NCBI RefSeq assembly: GCF_025612915.1
Contig: NC_069111.1
Span: forward strand, 56,808,462 to 56,872,461
DNA from: Magallana angulata
Lineage: Eukaryota; Mollusca; Bivalvia; Ostreida; Ostreidae
Length of the DNA stretch: 64,000 nucleotides
Direction of reading: 5' to 3'
How positions within the stretch are numbered: position 1 is the first letter of the stretch; each line of letters begins with the position of its first letter. The notes beneath the pieces were generated by a model. It worked only from the letters and a program-made list of their open reading frames with translations, had not been told where the DNA came from and made no database searches. Made by a program: the position numbers and the translations under genes. Shown piece after piece: positions 47,413 through 59,162 of this stretch.

Positions 47413-49428
47413 ATGAGGACTGCCCTACTGATCGCTGTGTGTTGTGTTATTGCAGGTACACCATTCAGCATTATATACCGTATATATGTCAGTTACGTGG
47501 GCCACTGTAGCTCTCTAGTTGAAAAAATTCGGATAGACAAACCAGAGAGCTGCAGATCTGCAGAGTTTTATGCAATTCTGACGGTCTTTTGTCGCAAACA
47601 GAATGCAATTATTAATATTTTTTTAAAGTCAATATTCTATATGTAAGTAGTATGGAAGCGTTTTAGTGCCACGGTGTGATTCTTTAAAATCCAACTTTAA
47701 AATTATAACTTTATTACTGGAAATTACAACCTTTTTTTAAATTTTAATTGATTTCTTGTAAATATAACAGTAAACATTATAGACTATGCATTAAACTTAC
47801 AGTTTCAACAGTCTGAACTAAAAGTTTTCATTTTATGAAGATTAAAACATGTACATGTATTATATACAGTGTCATGTATCTAATCAAATCAATGTTTTCA
47901 GAGTAATATATGTAAAATATGACTGAGTTGTTAATGAAATGTAAGTGTAAGTATGAGCACACGAATGAAATCAAGGACTTGCAATTTGTATATTATTAAT
48001 TGTCCCTTTATCTACATCTTAAACTTTGATAAAGATAACAAATTAAAAGACATTCGTCTGAAATTGAAAAACATATCGTACATATTAAAAGAAAATTAAA
48101 ATTGAAATTTCTATGATTAAAGTTGGCAAAAAAAAAATTACAACATGGCATTAATTTATACGCTTCCATACATATGAATGAAAAGCGTAGCATTTAACAG
48201 CCTTGAAATTACACGTATGAAAATTATTTCAGCATCTTCTTAATTATGACAATAAATCATTAGATACACTTAAAATCGAAATGCTAATTTAAAACCAAAA
48301 TATAAATGCATGAATCATCTCATACTCAGTACCTTATAAAACAGGTCAAAAATGGGCAGGAAGATGTTTTAATTTTTTTAAAGAATGTAACGTGTAGTAT
48401 ATTTAAAAGATCATTCCAACCCATCAAATAGCTATCCACCTTCAAAAGGTCATATCAAAATACGCAATGATCTTAAAATTTTCAACAAAAAGTGAATGAG
48501 AGCAATGCATACACATTCATGTATAATTATTCCGGATTTTAGTCTGGCATTTTCACAACGACCCCTATCATTTTAATATGTATTCTTTAACACCCAATCT
48601 AAACAATTTGCCTGCTTAAAAAATAATCATCCGTTTCTTATCAGCCTTTGTTGCTGGTGAGAAATGTACCGGAAGTGGTGACTGCGCCCTGGAGAATTGC
48701 GCAGACGGCTCCTACATTGCCTGTGTTCAGGGACTGTGCACGTGCGTGAGGGAGAGACGTAAGTATACCCCAGCCGTCACTGACATATAATAGTCGAAGT
48801 CCAAAGTACACGTCTTGTAAAACTCGGGTGTATAAAACATAAAAAGGGGCAAAGTCCAAAGTATCATTTAGTGCATAAAAGTCTTCAACTAACATGTATC
48901 TATTCGGACGACACCAACCATTTCCAAATTCATTGAATTTACCTTACAACTTGTTTCATCTCCCTTTGTTTACGTTTAATTCATACCCCGATTGAATTCG
49001 ATTACTAAATATTTCAAAAGCAAACAATTGCAAAATTCCATAATATGTTTAAATATATGCATGAATATTACCCAAACATATTTGACTGAATGAACTATAT
49101 TTAATTTTATAGATTGGGTTTTCTACACTGTGTTATGATCTCTGTCCTGACATTATCTATCCCCCTTCCAAGTTAATTAATCGTTTACCTATATGTATAA
49201 TAGTATCGTTAAGTAGGCGATTAGTTGTTTTTTTCATAACTACATGTAGATAAGGTCAGTCGTCTATGGTTTCTCTCACTCTGTATGTCTGTCTGTGTGT
49301 CTGATTCGTTATTTTCGGGTTCCTGTACAGGTTGCCGGGGACTTCGGGACTGTTACGGACTTCCCGCCTGTCAGGGCGACGCCTCGTGGCACTGCTTCGA
49401 CAACGTCTGTAAATGTATCGACATCTGA
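47413..49428 (+). CDS. Secreted 12-cysteine Cvsi-like serine protease inhibitor, copy 2
   Basis: Exons 47413-47455, 48645-48758 and 49331-49428 join in frame to 84 residues. The signal peptide is MRTALLIAVCCVIAAFVAG. Module 1: KCTGSGDCALENC, ACVQGLCTC. Module 2: RCRGLRDCYGLPAC, WHCFDNVCKC. The mature part has exactly 12 cysteines, as in Cvsi-1/-2. Exon phases and the module-per-exon layout are the same as in the minus-strand copy, and exon 1 is 43 nt in both. The conserved positions are the cysteines, SGDCALE, a WHC-[YF]-DN turn and the CKC-I end. The residues between them vary, as expected if the inhibitory loops evolve to meet different proteases. Clear TATA element and poly(A) signal. Confidence 0.84.
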
Positions 49429-49475
49429 GGCCACATCATTCACAAATCAAATCATTTTAAACCATTGAACAAGTT

Positions 49476-49481
49476 AATAAA
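49476..49481 (+). terminator. Poly(A) signal of inhibitor copy 2
   Basis: AATAAA 48 bp after the TGA stop. Confidence 0.8.
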
Positions 49482-49552
49482 ATTTGAACTCTCCTTCCAT
49501 TTTCTGCTGTCCTTAGTTTTTTGTTGTTTTTTTGTTGTTTTATAAATGAAAC

Positions 49553-49623
49553 TCAATCGGAACTTCTCGGGCCTTTCATCTGTTTTCCGAGCCTGCCGGA
49601 AAGGCCCGAGAAGTTGCGATTGA
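49553..49623. repeat. 71-bp hairpin
   Basis: TCAATCGGAACTTCTCGGGC and its near complement ending GCGATTGA form arms of about 25 bp around a 20-bp loop. It lies about 75 bp past the poly(A) signal of inhibitor copy 2. Confidence 0.8.
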
Positions 49624-50183
49624 ATTAAAACTTTGATGCATAAAATTATGCAATCGGCAATCCTCGGCTGATTCCGCTACGCTCCAAACAAATTGTCGAG
49701 TGCGCGAGACATCCGAGTAGTTCCGAGTTTAAAATTATGTGGGTGTATTCTTAGAAAATGCGAAATGAAGCGTCTTCCTTACTTGCATGGGTGTTTTATG
49801 CTGAACAAGTATCAAGTTGTCCTATTCCCGGATTCTATGGGAATTCTATTTTCATGATGAAAGAATGTGGTTATCAAAAGAAAAAATTCATGTCCCAATG
49901 ATCATCAGCAAATATTAAATTCAAGACATATGCAGTTCAAAATAGTGGTAACTATTGGTTTTTAAGAATTTTCTAAATTGAATGTTTATCTTATTTGTGC
50001 TGCTTTCAATAATTTTCAATTTCACACAGTGAAGAAAAAACTATTTGGCATCTTTGCAAGCCAATGGTTTACGTACGATCCACTCTGCTTCTTTACTATG
50101 ATAAATGTAAATTGTTATTTATAATGTACTATCATTTAAATGTAGATATATGTAATGCACTATTATTTAAGGTATTTAAACAA

Positions 50184-50295
50184 TAAGATGCTTTCTTCGG
50201 TGATTCATTCGGGATATGAAGGTAGCGACATGTAAATTTTTTCTGCAATGATCGCTACCTTCATAACCCGCATTAATCACCAAAGAAAGCATTTT
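50184..50295. repeat. 112-bp hairpin
   Basis: Left arm has AAGATGCTTTCTTCGGTGAT and GAAGGTAGCGA; right arm has TCGCTACCTTCATAACCCGC and AAAGAAAGCATTTTA. Arms of about 45 bp with several mismatches. A single-arm relative of the 23491 hairpin lies just upstream at 50049-50095. Confidence 0.8.
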
Positions 50296-50384
50296 ATTTT
50301 AACATCTATCTTTTAACTAATTAATAAATTGATTATGAAATGTAAGTAAAATTCACCAAATTATTGTTAAACATAAGTACATAA

Positions 50385-50421
50385 CTTGATGACGTCAGAC
50401 TTTGAGTCTGACATCATCAAG
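50385..50421. repeat. Short hairpin containing TGACGTCA
   Basis: CTTGATGACGTCAGACT and AGTCTGACATCATCAAG are inverted complements with one mismatch, separated by about 3 bp. The left arm contains a CRE-like TGACGTCA. Confidence 0.7.
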
Positions 50422-50774
50422 AATATTTCGTGCAGTCCGTGATTTTTCTTAGGTCGCTGTAGGTTTCGACCAATCGATAAACAGGGCGTGTATATTTCTG
50501 TGGAGCTTTGATTTGACTTATACAGTTTCCGTAAGAAATAGAGGGAATAACACTTGGTAGATGTAAATATATTGTTATATTTGATATACTATTATTTAAA
50601 TGCATTTTGTGTTATTGTTGCATACGCGTTATGTAATGTACTATTTTCCCCTTGCAACTTTTGTATCTTTTTGCGTCTCTTTTAAGAATGCGATGACGTA
50701 ACACTTTCTAAGATTAATCTATTATAAATATATATTTCGTTAGCCCACATTCTAACTCCCACTCCGATCACTGC

Positions 50775-51568
50775 CAAGGCCTTAACTACCATTGAGGCAA
50801 GTGAGGCAAATGCCTCACTGAAAATTTTGAGATTTATTTCTTTTTATTATGTTAAAAGGCCTTTGAAGTTTCATCTTTTTTTTAAATTTGTACTGTTAAT
50901 TAATGAATTATTTCAAGCATTAGTTCCCATTTCCGGAAATCGAACACTCCACTGTAGGTGTGTTTGATCATTTCGTCATTTATGCATAGTGTATAATGAC
51001 GTAATGAAAATATGGATCTGTGGTTGAAAACAGGATCTTGTAGAAAGTCAAGTGATTCTGTTCCAGAAAAAGGTTGGTGTTGATATTTATGATACCAATG
51101 AGTCAACGGAAACCTAGATAGATCAACATGTTATACTTAATACATACATTGTATGTCATTGTGTCCATTAGGTCTAACATATTGCGTAATTAAACTTGGC
51201 CTTTAGCATAGGGGTTTAGTTTTCTCCAGGTGTAAAATACTGATCGTATTTTTTATATTCTCAAGAGGTTTGGTGAAACTGGACATAGAAAAATTGGTCA
51301 GCTGCAGTTCGATAACCAGTAATAAAAATTATACAAAATTTTTATAACTGGTTATCGAACATCACATAAAAAACCATACAATCTGAAAAATAAACACAGA
51401 AAAACATTAAAGTATAATCTTTATTTTTGCGAAAACCTAGGAGCTTCCGGGGGGCTTCGCCATCTTGGTCCCCCAACCAGGGCGCTGCCCTGGACCCGCT
51501 GGGGTCCGGAACTAGGCGGTCCCCAGACCCCTCGCCTCACTAAAAATATAGGTCTAGTTACGGCCTTG
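50775..51568. mobile_element. Non-autonomous DNA transposon, CAAGGCC family
   Basis: Left end CAAGGCCTTAACTACC and right end GTCTAGTTACGGCCTTG are imperfect TIRs, followed inward by GTGAGGCAAATGCCTC and CCTCGCCTCAC. A perfect 5-bp duplication ACTGC flanks it (50770-50774 and 51569-51573). The interior contains a 24-bp-arm hairpin (51307-51360, GTTCGATAACCAGT). A short GC-rich frame near the right end on the minus strand is probably the remnant of an ancestral non-coding end, not a gene. Confidence 0.8.
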
Positions 51569-51581
51569 ACTGCCACACCCA

Positions 51582-52244
51582 CAGGGGCTCGGTTGTCAGA
51601 CACTGAAATTTATAACAATTTATTCCCGAATAAAAAAATATACATAAATGGTCATTCAATGTATGTTCTATGGTATCGAAATAAAATCCACCGTTAAAAT
51701 CGCCCTTTATCGTCGTTTTAAAAAATGTGTATCACGTGTACATTTAAAAAAATCCAAGATGGCGAGTGTCGTCCCATTACTTATTTTTAAATGCACTGTA
51801 CATAGGATACACATTTATTAAAACGTCGATAAAGGGCGATTTTATTTCGATACCATAGAACATATATTGAATGACTATTTATGTATATCTTTTTTTAATT
51901 TAAGGAATTAATTCGCGGTTTATAAAGCGTAAACTGCCCCAAACCATTTTATATAGTATAAAACTAATAAATATTGAATTCATTGCTTATAATTTATTTT
52001 TTTTACTCTTCATTGTAGATAAAAACGGTCATTTGACCTTTAAAATGACGTAAAATTGTACAAAATTCAAACGTAACGTCATGCGTATTGATACGTTTTT
52101 GACGTTAGTCTTTCTAAGACGTAGGCAACATTCTTTAAACGATATAAAATAATTTTTTAGCCAATCAGAAAACGCGTTACAACCAGAATTAAATTATTCG
52201 GGAATAATTGTTATAAATTTCAGTGTCTGACAACCGAGCCCCTG
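51582..52244. mobile_element. Nested inverted-repeat element, CAGGGGCTCGG family
   Basis: Outer ends CAGGGGCTCGGTTGTCAGAC and GTCTGACAACCGAGCCCCTG are perfect for over 30 bp. A second inverted pair lies inside: GGTCATTCAATGTATGTTCT, TCGATACCATAG and ATCGCCCTTTATCG with their complements at about 51820-51885. No target duplication is evident. It lies 13 bp after the preceding element. A fragment (GACAACCGAGTCCCTCTG) is at about 60988-61005. Confidence 0.85.
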
Positions 52245-53181
52245 TGATTTGAAGAGCCTTCATCGCAAACCATGGCCAATCTATATCCGATTTACATGCG
52301 CTTTTGTTTCAGTTTGTACATCATTTTATCATATCGAAAAATATATGAATATACAGTTAAAATATTCCACCACCAACAACATAATTCCATTGGCACCCCC
52401 CCCCCTTAATTTTTTTTTTTAAAAAGTGGAAAACAAAACAAAGAATACATTTGTACCGCGTCTCTAATTCGTGTATATTGTACAGTTGAACACTGCATCC
52501 TTAAAGTACAAATGTACTTATTTGCACTTCCTTTGTTCTGTTTAACCCATTCACTAATGAGTGAAGTTTATACCAGCTTTTTCTGGTCAAATCCGGGGGT
52601 GAACCAAACATGGGTAATCGAATGCTCAGAGCTCTGATCACTGAATGATAAAAAATTAAATAAACAAATGATTTTTAATAAATATTTAAAAAAATAATTT
52701 GTGCCAAAATCGGAATAATTAAATCAAATAATTTTTTTTTAGAATTAAGAGCATCTTACTCAGTATATTGGTAGGAGAATCACTTAAATGTATATCCGAC
52801 ATATATCCAATAGCATTATTTCTATCAATCCTAAAATAGTGATAGTTAAGATTTGTTAATTCTATAAAACTTACAAATGTATTTAACGCTGATAACAGTA
52901 AAATGTTAATTAATTGACGGTAGGGCAAGATAAAGTGTTTTACTTTTACATGTACATGTATTACGTCGTTTCCTAACAGTGACGAATTTTTCCAATAAAG
53001 ATCAGTTGAACTGAACTTTGTTCTCTTACAGGAAATTATTACGCAGGGAAAACTGCACAAAAATTTTGTCTAAAACGTAATATAACTTTTCCCCGACAAA
53101 ATAAATTATGCCGCTCTGCGCGCGCACTGCTGGGAAGTTTCCCCGATCGTTTGGTTTCTATAGTAAAGAACGCCGCACATT
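52245..53181. other. Spacer upstream of PYCR
   Basis: AT-rich, with a short C run at about 52399-52407. No exon recognised. Confidence 0.5.
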
Positions 53182-53258
53182 CACGTGCCGCGTGATATCC
53201 TTCATCGATTTTTAAAAACACCGGCTTTAGCAGGCTCGATCCATCCTTCGACCACGTG
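53182..53258 (+). promoter_or_regulatory. Two CACGTG E-boxes upstream of PYCR
   Basis: CACGTG at 53182-53187 and 53253-53258, within the GC-richer 240 bp before the PYCR start codon. No TATA box at a suitable distance. Vertebrate PYCR genes are known MYC targets, so E-boxes here are plausible functional sites. The link is inference. Confidence 0.45.
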
Positions 53259-53344
53259 ACTTCCCCCAAACCAGATGTAAACAAAGCTCACAGAAACTTT
53301 AACTTCCAATGTAAGAAGCAGGAGAAAAATTAAATTTTTGAAAA

Positions 53345-55692
53345 ATGTCAGTTGGATTTATCGGGGCAGGGCGAATGGCCCAGGCTTTGAGCCGAGGTTT
53401 TATTTCTAAAGGTAAGTAAATTTATTTTCTGTGAACTAGTACGCATGTATTCCGTTATTCGCCGGTTTCATTCATTATTAGGATCAGCTGATCGAGCGAC
53501 AGCAGACGTCTCGACCTCACTGGTTTGGTCTGGAGCTCAAACCTTTTAAACACTTTTTTGATGAAATAGAAATAGAGAAGAAAAACTAAAACCTATCTTA
53601 ATTGTGTTGAATTAATGTTTAATTTAATGTTTTAATTGTTAATTATGCATGTTATACACTATAATAAATTACTTCTTCTTAATATAAGTGGGATTTCCTC
53701 AATATTGAATTTTACTTACTGTCTGAAATGAATTTAATTAGATTAATTAAGATTGTCAAAGTGTAAATTAAAGGACTGTCTTTAACTTTATTTTTTCTTT
53801 TGGGTCTCGGATTAAAATAAAAAAAAATAACCAGTGACGCGGACGGAGAAAAATTGCCCCCCCCCCCCCCACACACACTTTACTGTCCACTGCGGATATT
53901 ATCTGACCAGCTGCTAACCAGTTGTCGGTGGTCCCCGAAAGGGGTGGGTGTGGGTTACGTGGTCATTTTTCCCAAACTGGATCCGGAGGTTTTGATTCTC
54001 AATAGGAGAAGCCCGCCTGATGTCTTGTATACTTCCCACCCTTAGAAACTACCATAATGTTAAATTATATTGCATTAGTTACCAATTCAGGGTCGATTAT
54101 TTCGACGGAAAAAAGTTTCCGTTGTTCGTTTTATATAGCTTGTGCTTCGCAGTATTGTGTGGGTTTTCATGAAAAAAAAAACCGGTTGTGGATGGAAAGA
54201 GGCGAAGGTGGATGGAAAGAGGCGAATAATTACCTGGAGATTTAATATTATAACAGGGTCGTTTCACAGTTCAAAGACTGACTGAGAACCTTGCGATTAA
54301 AACTTCTGTAAAATATCGAGATCAACAATAGTCAGGTGTTAAATTGCGATTGAAATAATTTTACGGCTCATGCACTGGTGTCATCGAACAATCGAACCCT
54401 TGTTTTCCACTGTCATGTAACAATTTCAAACTCATATTGAATAAAAAAAAATGATTTTAAAGGCCGTCTACACGTATGTTAAATTTTGTATACAGAGTTA
54501 ACTGTAATATACATGTACTGACCTTGAGTCTTGGAAATTGTATCCGCGGAGGGGGGGGGGGGGTGTTCCACTACCAAGACGGACGATTCCATTTGGAGAT
54601 ACACGCACCTGTATGGAAGTGTTGGAGGTCAATGACGTCTGTGGAATGAGGACAGACTGTCCCGCCAGGCGTCACGTGCAATACTGGGTCAGTGCGGGCC
54701 GACTTGTACATTGTAGGTCACTGCCACTGATAGTATGTCAGCGTTACTATGTTGTCTATAACCGAGATTTCTTTTAGACAGTCGAAGAATACAATGTATC
54801 TCCCTTTGTACTTTTAAGGACGCCACACAATACAAGACATTACTAGACCATGCTAGACAGTGGCGTCTGACGCAAACTGAAAGTGGGGGGGGGGGGGGTG
54901 GGTTAGACTTATCAAAAACTGACGAGCCAGAAAAAAGGGTTCTGGTTATGGCTAGTTCTTGCACGGGTGTCGTCAGTTTTAATACTGGGAGAGGGGTGTC
55001 GTGAATGCTTTAAATAGTTGAATACACTGCTAGGGGTTCGTAATATTCTCTTCAAAGTTCGCATCAATTTTTTTACTATAATTTCGACGACCCTATATAT
55101 AATTTCTATTATACATGATATACAAATATATGTATCTCACTTTATACCCGCCGGTAGGTCAGTATACCCTACATGTATATTATACCGGTTTCTCAATATA
55201 TTTCTCACGCTTTGTGTTGTAGGTATTGTAAAGCCCCAGAAGATGATGGCAAGTGACCAATCAGAATCCATCCTGGACTTTATGAAGGTATACCCGTAAA
55301 TTACGGTCGCGTAATGGTGCCACGTTGTGTTTTTTCCCAAAAATTCCAAATTTAAAGATGGAGACATTTTTGTTTTAACTGATTTCTTGTCAATATTCAG
55401 CAAGAGCTTTATAATAAATTTGATCATTCTCGATTGTATTTGATCATAATATTCAAAGAATGATTAAAATATTCATTGGTGAAATGTATTGGACTATATA
55501 AAATCCATTCGCAGTGTTATCATAGACAAACACACTAGAAAATGTAATATACAACAGTAAACAAATATTTAACATTAAACATTATAATATCACAGGCAAA
55601 TTATGCATTAAACTTACATTGTTTCCGTCTGAACGACAAGCTGTCAAATATTTACGCATTGAATCCTTATTTTTTGAAAGACTGCCACGATA

Positions 55693-55723
<31 letters not shown>

Positions 55724-57151
55724 GGTGATGTAGGCAATTGATCTCTAGATATTCAACAAGATATGTTCTCTACAGGTGGTTCACAGGTACAGAGATTCGT
55801 TGGCGCACATTCACGCATTTTCTTTTTTTATAATTTGCTAACAAGTGTTGTTAAAAAGTTTTATTACTACTCAATGTAGCTAAAGGTTTAGAAAATTCGG
55901 GTGGACGACCAGGGAGCTACAGTTCTGTAAGTGTTGTTAGAAAGTTGCATTTTACGGATTCGTGGTCGATCGAGAATTGCCATTTTAACATAAACCGTAA
56001 CTGCTGCATCAGATCACTTTACGCGGGGCATTTAATAGCGTTCAAAAGAAATACTTCGATTTTTTTAATTATCATCAAACATAGATGTATATATAAACAG
56101 ATGATTGATATAAAGTGGGGTTTTTTTGGTCACCTACAGAGGCGGCCATCACTAACATCTAGTTATACATAGGTATACTCCAATACATATCGAAACAGAA
56201 GAATAATTTGAATGTGGTTTTTATCGTCAACAGAAGCAGGGGGTCTCCACCACTAACTGTAACATTGAGCTGGTGGAGCGATGCGATCTGGTGGTGATGG
56301 CCGTCAAGCCCCACCTTGTGGCCGACGTCCTCCAAGAAATCTCCGACTTCTTCACCACCGACAAAATGTTTGTCTCCATAGCAGCCGGGGTCCCTCTGGA
56401 GGTCCTGGAAACGGTGAGGGACCAATCTGAAAATATTAAGATTGTGAAAATAAAATGGCCATGTATTTGACAAAATATTTTTATGGCTTAGCGTACCCAT
56501 TGGTAAAAACCTGAAATCCATTTCTTACGTTGATACGTGCAAAGCAAAAAGTTATAATTTGGTAAGTTCGAACTCCTATTAATTTTAATTATGTGTTTGA
56601 CATTGCAGAATTTACCCGAGGAGACGCGCGTGCTAAGAGCCATGCCCAACACCGCGTGCCTAGTTCACGCGGGGGCCACAGTTATCGCCCCTGGAAAGTT
56701 CGTCCGGAACGGAGACGCCTCCCTAGTCCAGAAATTGTTCCAGACGGTGGGTCTGTGTTACGTGGGGACGGAGGATCAGCTGGACGCTGTGACGGGACTC
56801 AGCGGAAGCGGGCCCGCTTATGTATGACCTAGTTCTACCGTATTCTGGTCAAAGAACAAATAATGGCTTCTCTTGTATCCGTGACTGTAAGAAACTGATA
56901 GGAGTCATTGAGGAGATTTCTTCTTTATTTTTCAGGCGTTTGCAACAATTGAATCTCTGGCTGACGGTGGAGTCAAAATGGGCCTTCCTAGGGACATGGC
57001 CACAAAATTAGCCGCCCAGACACTCTTCGTAAGTTGCCTCACCAAGGGTGCTTTATATTATTCCGTCGTGCTTTTAAATAATCAAAGTACTGAAGTACTG
57101 AAAGCCGGGCTCTTTTGGTGTGTCTTTATGCATATTGTGTAGTAAAGACTG

Positions 57152-57221
<70 letters not shown>

Positions 57222-58075
57222 GCTTTTAATGTCGGCAAAGCATCAGAGAGCGACCAAATTTTGTAAGCGGCTATAAACAAAAATATGTCTGTCTAGTAGA
57301 AGTTAAAAAGTTCAACAGTTGCTGCCTGAATTTTGCAACAAGCATTATATATTCAATCCCCATTTCTTCATCGCGCAGCAAAGTAGTTCATGGAAATTCA
57401 TGCGCATTGTATGTGTCCAGAATGCATAGTAATGTTTTAAAACACGTTATTAATAAGAAAACTAAAAAAGATAGACAATTCATTCGAAATTTAAAAAAAA
57501 GAAACAAAATTCCAACACTTTTGCCAAAACGTGGCTCTTTGTGTAACTATTTGGTATAGCGGAAGCTTTACCTTGACGCTGTTTGGTTTTTTGTTTACTT
57601 GTGCTATTTATAGTAACATTGGCGATTTGCCTGCCTATAGCCAGGACTCTGCTTTCAGCAGAGCCCGGCTAAAAAATGACTCCTTCTTGTTGTTGAAATC
57701 TTGCAGTTGTTCTACTACAAAGTAAAAGATTTAATACTAGTAATCGACTTATGTTTCCTATGTTTGCAGGGAGCAGCAAAGATGGTGTTGGAGTCTGGCA
57801 AACATCCGGGACAGCTGAAGGACGAGGTGTGCTCCCCCGGGGGCACCACCATCACGGCCATGCACGAGCTGGAGCGCGGGGGGTTCCGAGGGACCATCAT
57901 GGACGCCGTGGAAGCCTCAGCCCTCAAGGCCAAGGAGATGGGGGAGTTAGAAGTACAGAAACAAGAGGAGAGAACTCAGGAGATGGAGAACGAACAGGCT
58001 AATGAGGAGCAGAAGAGTGAGGAGAAGAAGATGGAGAAGGTGGAGAAGAAGGTCAAGATGTCTTCGCCGCAGTGA
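53345..58075 (+). CDS. PYCR: Pyrroline-5-carboxylate reductase, complete, six exons
   Basis: Exons 53345-53411, 55223-55287, 56234-56413, 56609-56821, 56936-57028 and 57770-58075 join in frame to 307 residues. The enzyme reduces pyrroline-5-carboxylate to proline with NAD(P)H. Residues 4-13 ([10 protein letters not shown]) are the Rossmann dinucleotide-binding loop, AVKPHLV follows, and [14 protein letters not shown] is the substrate-side block. [15 protein letters not shown] and [10 protein letters not shown] form the dimerisation and active-site signature, and [17 protein letters not shown] closes the core. The last 45 residues are an unusual, highly charged E/K/Q-rich tail, unlike the Pro/Ser tail of vertebrate PYCR1. 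No clear mitochondrial presequence precedes the Rossmann fold. A second copy starts at 63289 with a first exon of the same length. Confidence 0.95.
53858..55222. other. PYCR intron 1 simple-sequence content
   Basis: Holds a C tract (53858-53871), a 19-bp direct duplication GGTGGATGGAAAGAGGCGAA (about 54188-54226), and G tracts at about 54551-54562 and 54885-54897. No exon seen. Confidence 0.6.
55656..55724. repeat. Single arm of the TAAGCATTGAAT / GCGCGTTATTC palindrome family
   Basis: GCATTGAATCCTTATTTTTT, a unique middle (GACTGCCACGATATGTGCAT) and the loop half AATTGAATAACGCGCGCTAG. It has the outer end and loop of the family but no second arm, so it is a half-element in PYCR intron 2. Confidence 0.7.
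57156..57219. repeat. (CT)n microsatellite in PYCR intron 5
   Basis: About 32 CT units. Confidence 0.95.
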
Positions 58076-59162
58076 AGCTTCTGATGGTTAGGTTCCGGGT
58101 TCCGTTATCGGTTGGATTTTTACTGATGCGGGACTGTGTCACCCAGGTGTGTGATACATGTGACCACTTAAATGTTGTATCAGAAGACCAAGCCAATCTT
58201 GTTTTCATCTCACTTTACATAATTTATCATTAATGACATTGGCATAGTTGCAATTTTTTAAAATTAAATATTTATAATCATAATTGTTGTATGATGAGAG
58301 ACAGAAGAAGCTGCAGAACGTTGGAAGAAGCCTTTCTACCGTGTCATATTGAACATATTAAGACATTGTTATAAGCACATTTTTTAAAGATCGATTTTAA
58401 GTTATATGAAAAATCAACACATTTTTTCTGGATTAAATCAATACTTCCGGTTTGTGATGCGACACTGTCTGACAGTGTTGAGGAATATCCCGAGTGCAAT
58501 ACAATGATGTCAATGTCTACACGCGGTCTACACGTACAACGCAATTAAACCATTTCTCGGAATGAATCCGAATCATCTGTTTCCAGGAATGCCGGGAGCT
58601 ACGAGTTGTGTAATAGTCTTGAATTAGGACTGCCATATTAAAACAGCAATTATTACTTTTTATCCAAAGAGAAGCGGAGTTACCGTTCCTTATTCTACAT
58701 TTGTGCCAGACTTTAAGTACCATGTGCGTCAATCAAATGCTCATGAAATGAACCGATCTAATTATTTTTAACCGAGTGAAGGAACTGCCGAGATCTTGCT
58801 AGTCAATATCTGTCGATGTGTCCTTTGACGAGTGTGTTTCGAAGTTTCAAAATGTGATAATCATATCTACAGCAATTCGACATTTTTGGTTACTGTAGGT
58901 AACCATCTGTATTATTATTATTAATTTTTTTACAATTTTGATTTAATGACACTTGTCTTAGTTTAGAGTTTATTTTGTAAATGCCTTGTTTATTCTGTGT
59001 TTTGAATTATTATAATTATATTAAATGTTCTACTGTTGAAGTGTTGAAGCTATGAAAGGTTTTGTTTTGAATTTAATACTAACATTCGGGAACCCCCCGC
59101 ATAATGATCTCATCCGGCACCCGCCGTCTGGTCCCGACGGGAGTTGGGGGTTTACGAAAAGG
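58076..59162 (+). other. PYCR 3' UTR and downstream flank
   Basis: No other coding frame. Possible poly(A) signal AATAAA at 59178-59183. At 59090-59156 there is a GC-rich segment with CCCGACGGG-type short inverted repeats. Confidence 0.5.

Noticed and set aside
44499-49428. Defensin or venom-type peptide identity for the two Cys-rich genes
   Set aside because: Two tandem six-cysteine modules with 12 cysteines and about 85 residues fit the oyster Cvsi inhibitors better. Defensins have one 6-8 cysteine module with a different spacing.
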